A stretch of 50,023 bases of DNA from Stenotrophomonas ginsengisoli (GCF_001431485.1 NZ_LDJM01000020.1:1-50023); one strand, 5' to 3'. Shown: positions 8,929 to 17,858, numbered from the stretch's first letter. Notes: generated by a model not told the origin, from the letters alone. Numbers and translations: made by a program.

Positions 8929-9696
8929 ATGAAGAACTTTTTGAAGCAGTTCCGCTCCACCCTCCTCGCCTCCTCCCCCACCAACGGCTTGTCGCCGGAT
9001 CTGCTGATCTCCCGCTCCGGGCAGCTGGCCACCTACTACGCGCCATTCGAACACGTGAATACCGCAGCGCGTGTGGTGCTGGTCGGCATCACCCCCGGCC
9101 AGTTCCAGGCACAGAAGGCGATCGAACAGCTGCGCGCTGGCCTGGTCGCCGGCCTCAGCGATGACGAGGCGTTGCGCCAGGCCAAAAAGGTCGCCAGTTT
9201 CTCGGGGCCGATGCGCACTGCCCTGGTCGAAATGCTCGACTACGTTGGCCTTCACTCGCCACTGGGCCTGGGTAGCTGCGCCGAGCTGTTCACCAATGCC
9301 AGCCATCTGGTGCATTACACCTCCGCACTGCGCAATCCGGTGCTGAGCGGTGACCAGAACTACACCGGCAACCCGGCGATCCTGCGCACGCCCTACCTGC
9401 GCTCCATGGCAGAAGAGTGGCTGGCCGATGAAGCCCGCCAGCTGCCCGATGCATTATGGATTCCGCTGGGCAAGGAACCGACCGCCGTGCTGCGTGACTT
9501 CGCTGAGCGCGGGCTGATCAAGAAGGACTGCCTGCTTGACGGCCTGCCGCATCCGTCCGGCGCCAATGCCGAGCGCATTGCTTATTTCCTGGGCCGCAAA
9601 CAGCGCGAGAACCTTTCGGCCAAGACCAGGGCCGAGACCCTTGATGCCGCACGCGATGAGCTGGTACGCAAGGTGAAGCGCTCCAGCGCTCGCTGA
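8929..9696 (+). CDS. Uracil-DNA-glycosylase-fold protein, possible defence glycosylase
   Basis: 255 residues. Two signatures of the uracil-DNA glycosylase superfamily are visible: VVLVGITPGQFQ near residue 50-57, in the place of the active-site GxxPG motif, and LPHPSGAN near 205-212, in the place of the DNA-intercalation HPS motif. Between them lie variable helices. The motif 1 catalytic Asp/Asn of the common families is not obvious; the position after PG is Gln. Known superfamily members remove uracil or modified bases, and Brig1 removes glucosylated cytosines of T-even phages. Next to a type I restriction operon, an antiphage or repair function is plausible. Third gene of the cassette, 9 bp after the DUF4258 gene. 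Substrate unknown. Confidence 0.72.
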   Translation: MKNFLKQFRSTLLASSPTNGLSPDLLISRSGQLATYYAPFEHVNTAARVVLVGITPGQFQAQKAIEQLRAGLVAGLSDDEALRQAKKVASFSGPMRTALVEMLDYVGLHSPLGLGSCAELFTNASHLVHYTSALRNPVLSGDQNYTGNPAILRTPYLRSMAEEWLADEARQLPDALWIPLGKEPTAVLRDFAERGLIKKDCLLDGLPHPSGANAERIAYFLGRKQRENLSAKTRAETLDAARDELVRKVKRSSAR

Positions 9697-9730
9697 GGTG
9701 GGCCTCAACAGGGTTCACCACTGATGTCCG

Positions 9731-9999
9731 GTGCGGCCTGCCTGGTTGATGGCTATGGTCGGCCTGCAAGGCTGGGCACGTCCGAAACGGTGTGGCCAGC
9801 CGGTATTGATGCCGCCGAGAGTGCGCAACATGCTGCAGCGTGGCTTCAGTGCACTGGAGCTTAAAGGCAAGCGGCTGATCGGCATCACCGTGCTCAAGAG
9901 CCAGCAGACAAGCTGCATTTGTGCATCATGCTGGATATGTTTGACCGGCGCGTTGTGGGCTGGTCGATACATCATCAGCAGACCGGTTCTACCCCGTAG
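9731..9999 (+). pseudogene. IS3-family transposase (OrfB) fragment, frameshifted
   Basis: Two frames together carry a recognisable OrfB core. From 9731 the frame gives WLMAMVGLQGWARPKR and VRNMLQRGFSA, similar to the L-M-R-x-x-G-L-x-G and N-L-L-x-R-x-F parts upstream of the DDE domain, with GITVLKS in the place of D-I-T-Y-I-x-T. From 9913 a different frame gives LHLCIMLDMFDRRVVGWSI, matching the L-Y-L-x-x-v-l-D-l-f-s-R-r-v-V-G-W segment that holds the second catalytic Asp. The fragment lacks both ends and needs at least one frameshift, so it cannot be active. No terminal inverted repeats were found around it. Confidence 0.65.
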
Positions 10000-10391
10000 T
10001 CACCAATAGCAGCTAGTGGCTCGATGCGCTAGGTACGCAAGCTATGGGACCTTGCCCCTCCATATGCGCCTAGCATCCCGATCGCCCGGCGTTGTAGAAG
10101 CCACTGACATCAATGAAGAGAAAAGCGTTACGAATCAGGGGTGTGCAATTTTGCGCAATTTTGCGCAAAGCACTTCACTCTGGCCTACCTACATGACTGC
10201 CGGTAAAGAGGTACTTTTTTGACGCGGTCATAAGAATAGGCCTCCCTCATTCCCAGGTCATATTGTTGTCATCAGGAAATGAGGCTATATGAATAGAGTA
10301 GGGCCTAGGCACCCCGGGGCGATTCAGCCAGCTTGCCGGTCAAACCCGATTCAAATCGACCTGGATGCCCGGGTGATAGGACTGCAAGTCG
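10000..10391. other. Non-coding remnant DNA between IS fragment and hipA
   Basis: About 390 bp with no convincing gene. It contains a 10-bp-period repeat at 10142-10167 (described separately) and a weak stem (CCTCATT at 10245-10251, AATGAGG at 10278-10284). There is no T-run that would make this a clear terminator for the leftward hipA. A short open frame at 10016-10222 has no ribosome site or recognisable product. Confidence 0.4.
10142..10167. repeat. TGYGCAATTT repeats at 10-bp period
   Basis: TGTGCAATTT, TGCGCAATTT and TGCGCA follow each other with exactly 10-bp spacing, so the same half-site recurs on one face of the helix. The hexamer TGYGCR is also the half-site of the three 18-bp dyads upstream of the antitoxin gene at 11702-11974, on the far side of the same hipBA module. 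It may be an auxiliary antitoxin site, or chance in accessory DNA. Confidence 0.35.
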
Positions 10392-11687
10392 TCAAACCGG
10401 GAGCAGCAGGACCTTGATGTGTTCGGCTGATTGTTCGGGGATTGCAGCCTGAGCGGCAAATTCGTCCCAGCACGCAATGGCTGCATTGACCTGCACCAGT
10501 GCATTGATTGCACCGGGGATGGAGAACCGATCGGCAATGGTGAGCAGGTCTTCCCGGGTGATGTCGCTGGTTTTGCCGTTCACCGACATCAGGTGCTCGC
10601 CATGCCACACATGGCCTGGTGTGCAGGCAAAGGTCACGTCGTAGGCCGGCGAAAGGCTCCAGGACCCACCCTCGGGCAAGATGAAACTGAAATTCTTGGT
10701 GTGATCGTCGTTGTTCCTGGCGGCCACGTTGAACGCCATGCGCCGGAATGCCTCGGTGAAGACGGCATCTGGCAGGCCCAGACCCTTGATGGTCAGGAAC
10801 AGCTGCTCGTAAGCATTGGTCTGCCGCAGATTGAAGTCGTAGTGCCCAATGCCACACAGGGTCTGCATGTGGACCTTGGCATTGCCGCAGCGATCAAACC
10901 GCTTGGTCATGAAGTGGGCGCGTCCGTTTTCCTCCAGCAGCCGGCAGGGCTGCATGTTGATGCCGGCTGCGGTTGCCATCAGGTGGTAGGCGAACTCAGT
11001 CCGTCCTACGTGCCGGTCCGGGCCGAGCTGCGAGCCTGCACCGACGCCGTCAAACTTCAACAGCCAGTGCTCGTACCCGTCAGGCAGATCGAACTGGCCG
11101 GACACCAGCCCTTCCGTGGCAGGGTTCCAGCCAACCACTGCCTTGGCGCGTGTACCGCCGGCGGAAGTACCTACAGAGATGATGTGGGACAACGATTCAG
11201 CTGCAGCCTGATCATCCAGAATGGATCCATCCAAGACTTTGCGGGCCTGCTCAACCATCTTGGCTATCCGCAGTGGGGCTGCGGATGTGCGACCAGCGCC
11301 GCTGCGTGCCGGCCTGAATTCCAGTGCGCCCATGCCACGCTTGCCCATGTAGACCAAGCGATCGAGAGGGGTGATCTGATCTGGGCGGATACCGCGTGCG
11401 CTCATCCATGCGTCGATCAGGGCGTTGCCGAACTTGTCAGGCAGTGCGTCAGCCAGCATCCCGGGTAAGCGCCTGTATGTCTCCGCCGACAGGCCCGGGA
11501 ACAGCCACTTGTCCGGGCCTCCTGGCTGTATCGACATCGTCAATGGCGCCAGTTGGATATGGCGCTTGATCCAGGCAGGACTGTACTGAAAGACATACGC
11601 ACCAGCGACAGGGTCGGCGGCGATAGCACCTACCTGCTCCCCCCAACAGCGCACTTCGATGACATCAACCCGCTTGAAGCCTGCCAT
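10392..11687 (-). CDS. hipA: HipA-family serine/threonine kinase toxin (module 1)
   Basis: 431 residues. HipA kinases phosphorylate translation factors, classically glutamyl-tRNA synthetase, to stop growth. A couple_hipA N-subdomain (about 5-110, with FQYSPAWI and ALPDKFGN) is followed by the HipA_C kinase: a Gly-rich SVGTSAGGTRAKA loop near residue 170 that normally carries the autophosphorylated Ser, WLLKFD lysine strand, catalytic loop NNDDHTKNFSF near 323, and the metal-binding Asp in SPAYDVT near 345. All key residues are present, so an active kinase is expected. The antitoxin gene is immediately upstream, 14 bp away. Target unknown. Confidence 0.9.
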   Translation of the reverse strand: MAGFKRVDVIEVRCWGEQVGAIAADPVAGAYVFQYSPAWIKRHIQLAPLTMSIQPGGPDKWLFPGLSAETYRRLPGMLADALPDKFGNALIDAWMSARGIRPDQITPLDRLVYMGKRGMGALEFRPARSGAGRTSAAPLRIAKMVEQARKVLDGSILDDQAAAESLSHIISVGTSAGGTRAKAVVGWNPATEGLVSGQFDLPDGYEHWLLKFDGVGAGSQLGPDRHVGRTEFAYHLMATAAGINMQPCRLLEENGRAHFMTKRFDRCGNAKVHMQTLCGIGHYDFNLRQTNAYEQLFLTIKGLGLPDAVFTEAFRRMAFNVAARNNDDHTKNFSFILPEGGSWSLSPAYDVTFACTPGHVWHGEHLMSVNGKTSDITREDLLTIADRFSIPGAINALVQVNAAIACWDEFAAQAAIPEQSAEHIKVLLLPV

Positions 11688-11701
11688 TAGCTTTGATCAC
11701 C

Positions 11702-11974
11702 TCATCTACTGGCAGACTTTCCCAGCATGGCCATGGGACTGACCGTTGGGCGCGGCACCGCGTCCAAAAGTTGTTGCTCAAGGCCCAGTGCCTTCATCAC
11801 CCGGACGTAGGTGACCAGCGACGAGCCCTTTCCCGCCTCCAGATCGACCAACGCGCGGCGCGAGACCCTAGCCTTGTCAGCCAGGTCCATCTGAGTCATG
11901 GCGCCACGCCGCGCTTTGACACGGGAGCCGAGGTCGGCAAGCAGTTCGTCCGGTGATTTGATGGAAGGGTTCAT
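11702..11974 (-). CDS. hipB: HipB-like XRE antitoxin/repressor (module 1)
   Basis: 90 residues. An HTH_3 domain fills most of the protein: LGSRVKARRGAMTQMDLADK, ARVSRRALVDLEAGKGSSLV and VRVMKALGLEQQLLDAV. HipB proteins bind HipA and repress their own operon. The ATG at 11974 (MNPSIKSPDE) is chosen because the XRE domain starts soon after. The frame is open upstream to 12121, but that extension only translates the repeated operator DNA. The gene precedes hipA by 14 bp in the same operon. Three 18-bp dyads and a likely promoter lie upstream. The C-terminal tail (RPTVSPMAMLGKSASR) might enter HipA as in the E. coli complex, but that is inference. Confidence 0.88.
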   Translation of the reverse strand: MNPSIKSPDELLADLGSRVKARRGAMTQMDLADKARVSRRALVDLEAGKGSSLVTYVRVMKALGLEQQLLDAVPRPTVSPMAMLGKSASR

Positions 11975-12013
11975 GTGCGTTTTTCTGCTCAAATCGACCG
12001 TATGGCATATCTT

Positions 12014-12031
12014 TGCGCAGATTTCCGCGCA
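12014..12031. promoter_or_regulatory. Operator-like dyad 1 upstream of hipB
   Basis: TGCGCA-GATTTC-CGCGCA. One of three 18-bp sites sharing TGYGCR, a central ATTT and YGCGCA. It lies just downstream of the proposed -10 of the leftward hipB promoter, where a bound repressor would block initiation. Confidence 0.5.
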
Positions 12032-12036
12032 GGCCA

Positions 12037-12067
12037 ATAATACCAAAATGCGCGCATTTACGCGCAA
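12037..12067 (-). promoter_or_regulatory. Candidate hipB promoter (extended -10)
   Basis: Read on the minus strand, TATTAT (12042-12037) is preceded by TGG to make an extended -10. TTGCGC (12067-12062) could serve as a weak -35 at a long 19-bp spacing. The transcript would start about 55 bp before the hipB ATG. Operator-like dyads 1 and 2 overlap or flank it. Confidence 0.4.
12049..12066. promoter_or_regulatory. Operator-like dyad 2 (perfect) in the hipB/hipB2 intergenic region
   Basis: TGCGCG-CATTTA-CGCGCA has perfect 6-bp inverted arms and overlaps the spacer/-35 part of the candidate hipB promoter. It is the most symmetric of the three dyads. Confidence 0.5.
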
Positions 12068-12088
12068 ATCTACGATATGAAAGCTTTT

Positions 12089-12106
12089 TGTGCGGATTTC
12101 TGCGCA
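12089..12106. promoter_or_regulatory. Operator-like dyad 3 in the hipB/hipB2 intergenic region
   Basis: TGTGCG-GATTTC-TGCGCA, the third member of the set. Centres of the dyads are 35 and 40 bp apart. It lies about 105 bp before the rightward antitoxin gene, so it could also affect that operon. Confidence 0.45.
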
Positions 12107-12192
12107 AATGCCCCATATCAAGATGAAGCACCTGTGCCACTACATGCAGGCGTCACATGATGCGAAGAATAGTTAGCATAAACGTACAGTTG

Positions 12193-12210
12193 TGCTCACT
12201 ATTCTGAGCA
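12193..12210. promoter_or_regulatory. Perfect inverted repeat touching the hipB2 start codon
   Basis: TGCTCA-CTATTC-TGAGCA: 6-bp perfect arms and a 6-nt spacer. The final A is the A of the ATG at 12210. The 18-bp size and 6+6+6 layout equal those of the leftward module's dyads, but the half-site sequence differs, as expected for the operator of a different antitoxin. Confidence 0.5.
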
Positions 12211-12731
12211 TGAAGAGTCAAACCAAGATCACCCCAAGCCGACTACGCCGCCCGATCGCCGAATTGGGCCAGCGGATCGCACGCGCCCGAACCGCCAGGA
12301 GGATCAGCCAAGAGCTGATGGCGGAACGCTGCGGCGTGAGTCGAGCTACCATTTCCAAGCTCGAGAGCGGCGATGCATCGGTGAGCGCGGATACCCTGTT
12401 CCGCGCCCTGATGGCCCTGGGCAAGGATGACGACATCGACAAGCTGCTTGCCGAGGATCAGGTGGGCTACGAGCTGGCTGTCGCTCGCATGCCACGCCCC
12501 TCCGCCAAGGCGAGCAGGCGGTCGAACCTGATTAAAGCAGTGGAAGGCGATAACGGGGCTGCGTCCACTGTGGATGCCAAGGCTACGCAATCAGGGGTGA
12601 AGCCGCGCCCGAAGCCTGTCCTGAAGCGGAGCGGCATTGATGTACCGCCGTCCACGCCGGCGACGGTGAAGATGAAACCCGGCGTGGTGAATGTAACCCG
12701 TAGCCGGCCCACCCCAAGGATCAAGAAGTGA
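12210..12731 (+). CDS. HipB-like XRE antitoxin/repressor with long basic tail (module 2)
   Basis: 173 residues. An XRE HTH occupies about 12-75 (LGQRIARARTARRISQELMA, ERCGVSRATISKLESGDASV, LFRALMALGKDDDIDKLL). The last 80 residues are a low-complexity, Lys/Arg/Pro-rich tail (RPKPVLKRS, TVKMKPGVV, RPTPRIKK) unusual for a HipB. ATG at 12210 is preferred; an in-frame GTG at 12192 has no better ribosome site. There is no clear Shine-Dalgarno, so leaderless or weak translation is possible. The stop overlaps the next gene's start (GTGA). With the leftward module it shares a 235-bp intergenic region. DNA binding and toxin neutralisation are inferred from the family. Confidence 0.83.
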   Translation: MKSQTKITPSRLRRPIAELGQRIARARTARRISQELMAERCGVSRATISKLESGDASVSADTLFRALMALGKDDDIDKLLAEDQVGYELAVARMPRPSAKASRRSNLIKAVEGDNGAASTVDAKATQSGVKPRPKPVLKRSGIDVPPSTPATVKMKPGVVNVTRSRPTPRIKK

Positions 12732-14023
12732 GCCCTCCTGCCTGCCCTGCTGACTCGGTTGATTTGCAGACACTCGTGACGGCCGAAGTCTGGTTTGATG
12801 GCACTGACAGTGGTGAGCCGGTTTTGGCTGGCCAACTCACTCGCCGTCCATCAAGGTCCGGGGATCAGCTCTATTTCGAGTACAGCCCAATCTGGTTGGG
12901 GGCAGATGGTGCCTTCGCTTTCGATGAGACGCTGCCCTTGGTTGGCGGGCCGCATCTGATGTCCTCTGCTGATGGTGCTCACGCATTGGCGCCAGCTTTC
13001 TCGGACTACAGCCCTGACAGGTGGGGCACGGTACTGATGGATCGCCTGCAAACCTCCCAGGCCCGCGCAACGGGCAGACCTGTGCGCAATCTGCGGACAT
13101 GGGATTACCTGCTCGATGTCAATGACGCTGGCCGGATGGGCGCCCTTCGCATGAGGGACAAGGGCACTGGGCGATGGCTGAGCGACACTCCCCAGGCCGC
13201 ACCTCCGATGGCAAGCTTGGTCCAGCTTGAGGGCGTGGCGCGAGCAGTGGATGCGGGGCGCGACCTGCGTGCCGACGAGGAGGTGTGCCTGCGCAGCTTG
13301 GTCACCTCTGGCTCCTCGTTGGGTGGTGCAAGGCCAAAAGCCGGCTTCGCAGACGAGGATGGGAATCTGTGGCTTGCGAAGTTCCCGGGGGCCAACGATT
13401 CGTATGATGTGAGCCGCTGGGAGTACATCACCTGGAAGCTGGCGTCCATGGCGGGCATCGACATACCCCAGGCTCGACTGCTACGGCTATCTGATCGCGG
13501 ATCGACATTTGCGGTTCGACGCTTTGATCGTGATGAGCATGGGCGGATTCACTATGCGTCCGCCTGGACGTTGCTCAGTGCGCGGCGGGATCAGGCCTAC
13601 AGCTATTCGAACATTGCCTGTGCCATCGAACAGTTTGGAGAGGGAGGCCGGATCGAGGCTGACCTGGAGCAGTTGTTCCGCCGAGTGGGCTTCAACATGC
13701 TTGTGGCTAACCGCGATGACCACCTGCGCAACCACGGCTTCTTGCGCTACGGCAACGGCTGGTCACTGTCCCCGGCCTTTGATGTGAACCCCAATCCGCA
13801 CAAGAACGTTCATGTGCTGGGCGTTGCCGGCGATGACCCAGGAGCGGGAACGGCGCAGCTCGTTGCAGACTCGCGGGCCTACCGGCTCAGGCGCGACGAG
13901 GCTGAGAGAATCATCGAGGAGGTACGCGGCGCGGTTGCCGGGTGGAGGGACGTTGCTAGGCGAGCGGGCGCCCCGCAATTTGAGCTGGACATGATGGCGC
14001 CGGTGATCGACAGCAAGCGCTGA
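12728..14023 (+). CDS. HipA-family kinase toxin (module 2)
   Basis: 431 residues, GTG start overlapping the antitoxin stop by 4 bp. An N-subdomain with FEYSPIWL and FSDYSPDRWG precedes the HipA_C kinase. The Gly-rich loop is SGSSLGGARPKAG near residue 195, the lysine strand LAKFPG, the catalytic loop NRDDHLRNHGF near 327 (Asn in place of the usual Lys-Asn order), and the metal Asp in SPAFDVNPNP near 350. All catalytic acidic residues are kept. It is distant from the module 1 kinase in sequence although the length is the same, so the two modules are not a recent duplication. Antitoxin order is B then A, as in classical hipBA. Target unknown. Confidence 0.88.
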   Translation: MSPPACPADSVDLQTLVTAEVWFDGTDSGEPVLAGQLTRRPSRSGDQLYFEYSPIWLGADGAFAFDETLPLVGGPHLMSSADGAHALAPAFSDYSPDRWGTVLMDRLQTSQARATGRPVRNLRTWDYLLDVNDAGRMGALRMRDKGTGRWLSDTPQAAPPMASLVQLEGVARAVDAGRDLRADEEVCLRSLVTSGSSLGGARPKAGFADEDGNLWLAKFPGANDSYDVSRWEYITWKLASMAGIDIPQARLLRLSDRGSTFAVRRFDRDEHGRIHYASAWTLLSARRDQAYSYSNIACAIEQFGEGGRIEADLEQLFRRVGFNMLVANRDDHLRNHGFLRYGNGWSLSPAFDVNPNPHKNVHVLGVAGDDPGAGTAQLVADSRAYRLRRDEAERIIEEVRGAVAGWRDVARRAGAPQFELDMMAPVIDSKR

Positions 14024-14274
14024 AGTGCCACCCTGACGGCCGATGTGCCACCAGCCTGAACAAGTATCACCTGATGCAATCCAGAGTGGATCAAAAGTGA
14101 AACGGAAGCCTCACTCAGCCTCTGTTTACCCTCTTGGCTTCACCTGACTGCGCAAAACCACACTTGATCTTGGACTATCGCAAGACTATGCCAAGGCCAG
14201 CATAGGGGTGAGGAAACCACCACTACTTGAACGATAGAATCCAACTTAATCCCTTCAAAATCAAAGAGTTGAGT
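14024..14274. other. Island-core junction region with direct repeats
   Basis: 251 bp without a gene between module 2 hipA and the tRNA 3' end. GTGCCACC occurs twice with a 20-bp period (14025-14032, 14045-14052), reminiscent of terminal repeats of some insertion sequences. CCAACT at 14241-14246 and AGTTGG at 14272-14277 form a loose inverted pair reaching the tRNA CCA end. No integrase gene or clear att duplication is visible in the window. Confidence 0.35.
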
Positions 14275-14350
14275 TGGTGGGCCCACCAGGATTCGAACCT
14301 GGAACCAAAGGATTATGAGTCCTCTGCTCTAACCGTTGAGCTATAGGCCC
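14275..14350 (-). tRNA. tRNA with CAT anticodon, probably tRNA-Ile2 (lysidine type)
   Basis: 76 nt on the minus strand folding into a full cloverleaf with encoded CCA. The acceptor stem is GGGCCTA/TGGGCCC with one G-T wobble, the D-arm GCTC/GAGC, the anticodon loop CTCATAA and the T-arm CCAGG-TTCGAAT-CCTGG. The CAT anticodon allows elongator Met or Ile2. C4-G69 and C5-G68, the GAGC-A-n5-CTCATAA layout and overall likeness to E. coli ileX favour Ile2, where TilS changes the wobble C to lysidine. The 3' end faces the accessory region, the usual orientation for island insertion. Confidence 0.9.
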
Positions 14351-14435
14351 GGCAGCGGGACAGTGTAGTGGCAGCGTGCGATTTCGTGAACACCGTTGTC
14401 ACGTTTGCATGCTCCCATCCAACACCCCGGACAAA

Positions 14436-14464
14436 ACAAAAGCCCCGCACAGCGGGGCTTTTGT
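14436..14464 (-). terminator. Rho-independent terminator of rpoD
   Basis: ACAAAAGCCCCGC and GCGGGGCTTTTGT form a perfect 13-bp stem with a 3-nt loop. On the minus strand it is followed by a T-rich stretch (TTTGT). It lies 26 bp after the rpoD stop. Confidence 0.88.
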
Positions 14465-14490
14465 TGCTTGCGCAGCGCGCAGGGTATCGA

Positions 14491-16347
<1,857 letters not shown>

Positions 16348-16388
16348 GTAATGCTCGCGCCACCGGCTGTGGGTAAAAAGGACCTAGC

Positions 16389-16397
16389 ATTATACCA
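16389..16397 (-). promoter_or_regulatory. Extended -10 promoter of rpoD
   Basis: Minus strand reads TGGTATAAT: a perfect -10 hexamer with the extended TGn. No good -35 is visible at 16-18 bp. The expected start point is about 35 nt before the rpoD ATG. Confidence 0.55.
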
Positions 16398-16434
16398 GCA
16401 TGCCCTCCGATTGCCCGTCGGTGGTGGGAGGCAG

Positions 16435-16875
16435 TCAGGGGCGGAGCAGGAAGGTCACCGGGCCATCATTGACCAGGCTGACTACCATATGGGCACCAAA
16501 ACGCCCGGTTTCCACCCCGGGAAGATGATTTTCACGGCAGATCGCCACAAATTCATTGAACACGCGTTCAGCCTCGTCCGGCGCTGCGGCGGTGGAAAAA
16601 CCCGGCCGGGTGCCTGAACGGGTGTCGGCGGCCAGGGTGAACTGGCTGACCAGCAGCAGGCCGCCACCGGTATCGGCCAGCGAACGGTTCATGCGTCCTG
16701 CCTCGTCGGAGAACACCCGGTAGCTGAGCAGGCGCTGGGCCAGACGCCGTGCCTGGGCAGTGCCATCGCCGGGCTCGATGCCGACCAGGGCCAACAGACC
16801 CGGACCGATCGCGCCCACCACTGCATCATCGACGCTGACACTGGCTTGGGTCACACGCTGGATCAAGGCAAGCAT
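16435..16875 (-). CDS. dtd: D-aminoacyl-tRNA deacylase
   Basis: 146 residues, the usual length. It hydrolyses D-amino acids wrongly attached to tRNA in the cytoplasm. It shows [14 protein letters not shown] at the N-terminus, the catalytic-region [21 protein letters not shown] core and the Gly-cisPro loop NDGPVTFLL at the C-terminus. The second of two adjacent ATGs (16875) has AGGAG at ideal 6-nt spacing and gives the normal family N-terminus; 16878 is also possible. It is divergent from the acyltransferase gene across 62 bp. Confidence 0.95.
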   Translation of the reverse strand: MLALIQRVTQASVSVDDAVVGAIGPGLLALVGIEPGDGTAQARRLAQRLLSYRVFSDEAGRMNRSLADTGGGLLLVSQFTLAADTRSGTRPGFSTAAAPDEAERVFNEFVAICRENHLPGVETGRFGAHMVVSLVNDGPVTFLLRP

Positions 16876-16937
16876 CATCGGCTCCTGCAACAAAGCCGGC
16901 GACCATATCACGCAGCTCCAGCGGCTAAACTTGCGGT

Positions 16938-17858
16938 ATGGATGCCAACACCAAGGCCGGCTTGATTTACCGGCTCACCGCCCTGTTCACCCGCCTGCCC
17001 TGGCCCGTGCTGCGCCGTCTTGCCGACGGTCTGGCCTGGCTGTGGACCCGCCTGGATGCCCGCGAAAGCAAGGTCACCCGGCGCAACCTGGAACTGGCCT
17101 TCCCGCACATTGATGCCGCCGGCCGTGCCGGGATGCACCAGCAGGTGATGCAGGCCACCGCCCGCCAGGCGCTGGAAACGCTGTACCTGTGGACCCATCG
17201 CCCGGAGGCCAACCTGGCCCGCTGCCTGCGCCAGCGCATCGGCCAGGAGCTGTACGACGCGGCCCATCGCAGTGGACGCGGGCTGATCGTGATTGCCCCG
17301 CACCATGGCAACTGGGAAATGCTCAACCAGTGGCTGGCCTCGCGCGGGCCGGTGGCCATCGTCTATGCACCGCCCGAGTCGGCGGTGGGCGATGCCTTCC
17401 TGCAGCGCGCGCGCGGTGGCGAGAACATCACCCAGATTCCGGCCGAAGGCCCGGCCGTGCGGCAGATGCTCAAGACCCTCAAAGCGGGTGGCACGGTGGG
17501 CATCCTGCCCGACCAGCAGCCCAAGCAGGGCGATGGGGTGTTCGTGCCGTTCTTCGGCATCGATGCGCTGACCATGACCCTGGTCAACCGGCTGGCCGCA
17601 CGCACCGGTGCCGACCTGCTCTACGCCTGGTGCGAGCGCAGCGGCGATGGCCTGCAGTTCGACCTGCACGTGGAACCGGCGCCGGCGCAGCTGGCCGATG
17701 CCGATCCGGTGGCGGCCACCGCACGCCTGAACGCCGACATCGAAGAGATCGTGCGCCGCAACCCCACCCAGTACCAGTGGACCTACAAGCGCTACACGCT
17801 GCGCCCGGAAGGCAGCGGCCAGGCCAACCCGTATGCCGACCTGCGCCACAGGCGCTGA
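16938..17858 (+). CDS. lpxL: Lipid A biosynthesis acyltransferase (LpxL/HtrB family)
   Basis: 306 residues. It transfers a secondary acyl chain from acyl-ACP to Kdo2-lipid IV A at the inner face of the cytoplasmic membrane. The catalytic HX4E motif is HHGNWE ([13 protein letters not shown]). [17 protein letters not shown] matches the family's substrate-binding segment. The N-terminal 35 residues ([20 protein letters not shown]) form the usual membrane-associated helix. Which secondary acyl position is used (LpxL or LpxM type) cannot be told by eye, so the symbol is the family name. There is no strong ribosome site before ATG 16938. Confidence 0.9.
   Translation: MDANTKAGLIYRLTALFTRLPWPVLRRLADGLAWLWTRLDARESKVTRRNLELAFPHIDAAGRAGMHQQVMQATARQALETLYLWTHRPEANLARCLRQRIGQELYDAAHRSGRGLIVIAPHHGNWEMLNQWLASRGPVAIVYAPPESAVGDAFLQRARGGENITQIPAEGPAVRQMLKTLKAGGTVGILPDQQPKQGDGVFVPFFGIDALTMTLVNRLAARTGADLLYAWCERSGDGLQFDLHVEPAPAQLADADPVAATARLNADIEEIVRRNPTQYQWTYKRYTLRPEGSGQANPYADLRHRR

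Larger units (their letters stand above)
11991..12110. repeat. Two direct copies (about 44 bp, 75-bp period) upstream of hipB
   Basis: The block from 11991 and the block from 12066 align without gaps over about 41 positions with roughly two thirds identity: both contain AAATCnACnnTATG, TTTGnGCnG and ATTTCnGCGCA. Translated on the minus strand the copies read CAEICAKICHTVDL and CAEIRTKSFHIVDL, which makes the duplication obvious. Each copy carries one 18-bp dyad, and a third dyad lies between them. Confidence 0.65.

Noticed and set aside
10016..10222. Short plus-strand ORF after the IS fragment
   Set aside because: No ribosome site, no recognisable motif, crosses repeat-like non-coding DNA.
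11975..12121. N-terminal extension of the module 1 antitoxin
   Set aside because: It only translates the duplicated operator DNA; the ATG at 11974 gives a normal XRE protein.
14275..14350. Elongator tRNA-Met as identity of the CAT tRNA
   Set aside because: The acceptor-stem C4-G69/C5-G68 pairs and likeness to E. coli ileX favour Ile2; kept as a possible alternative only.
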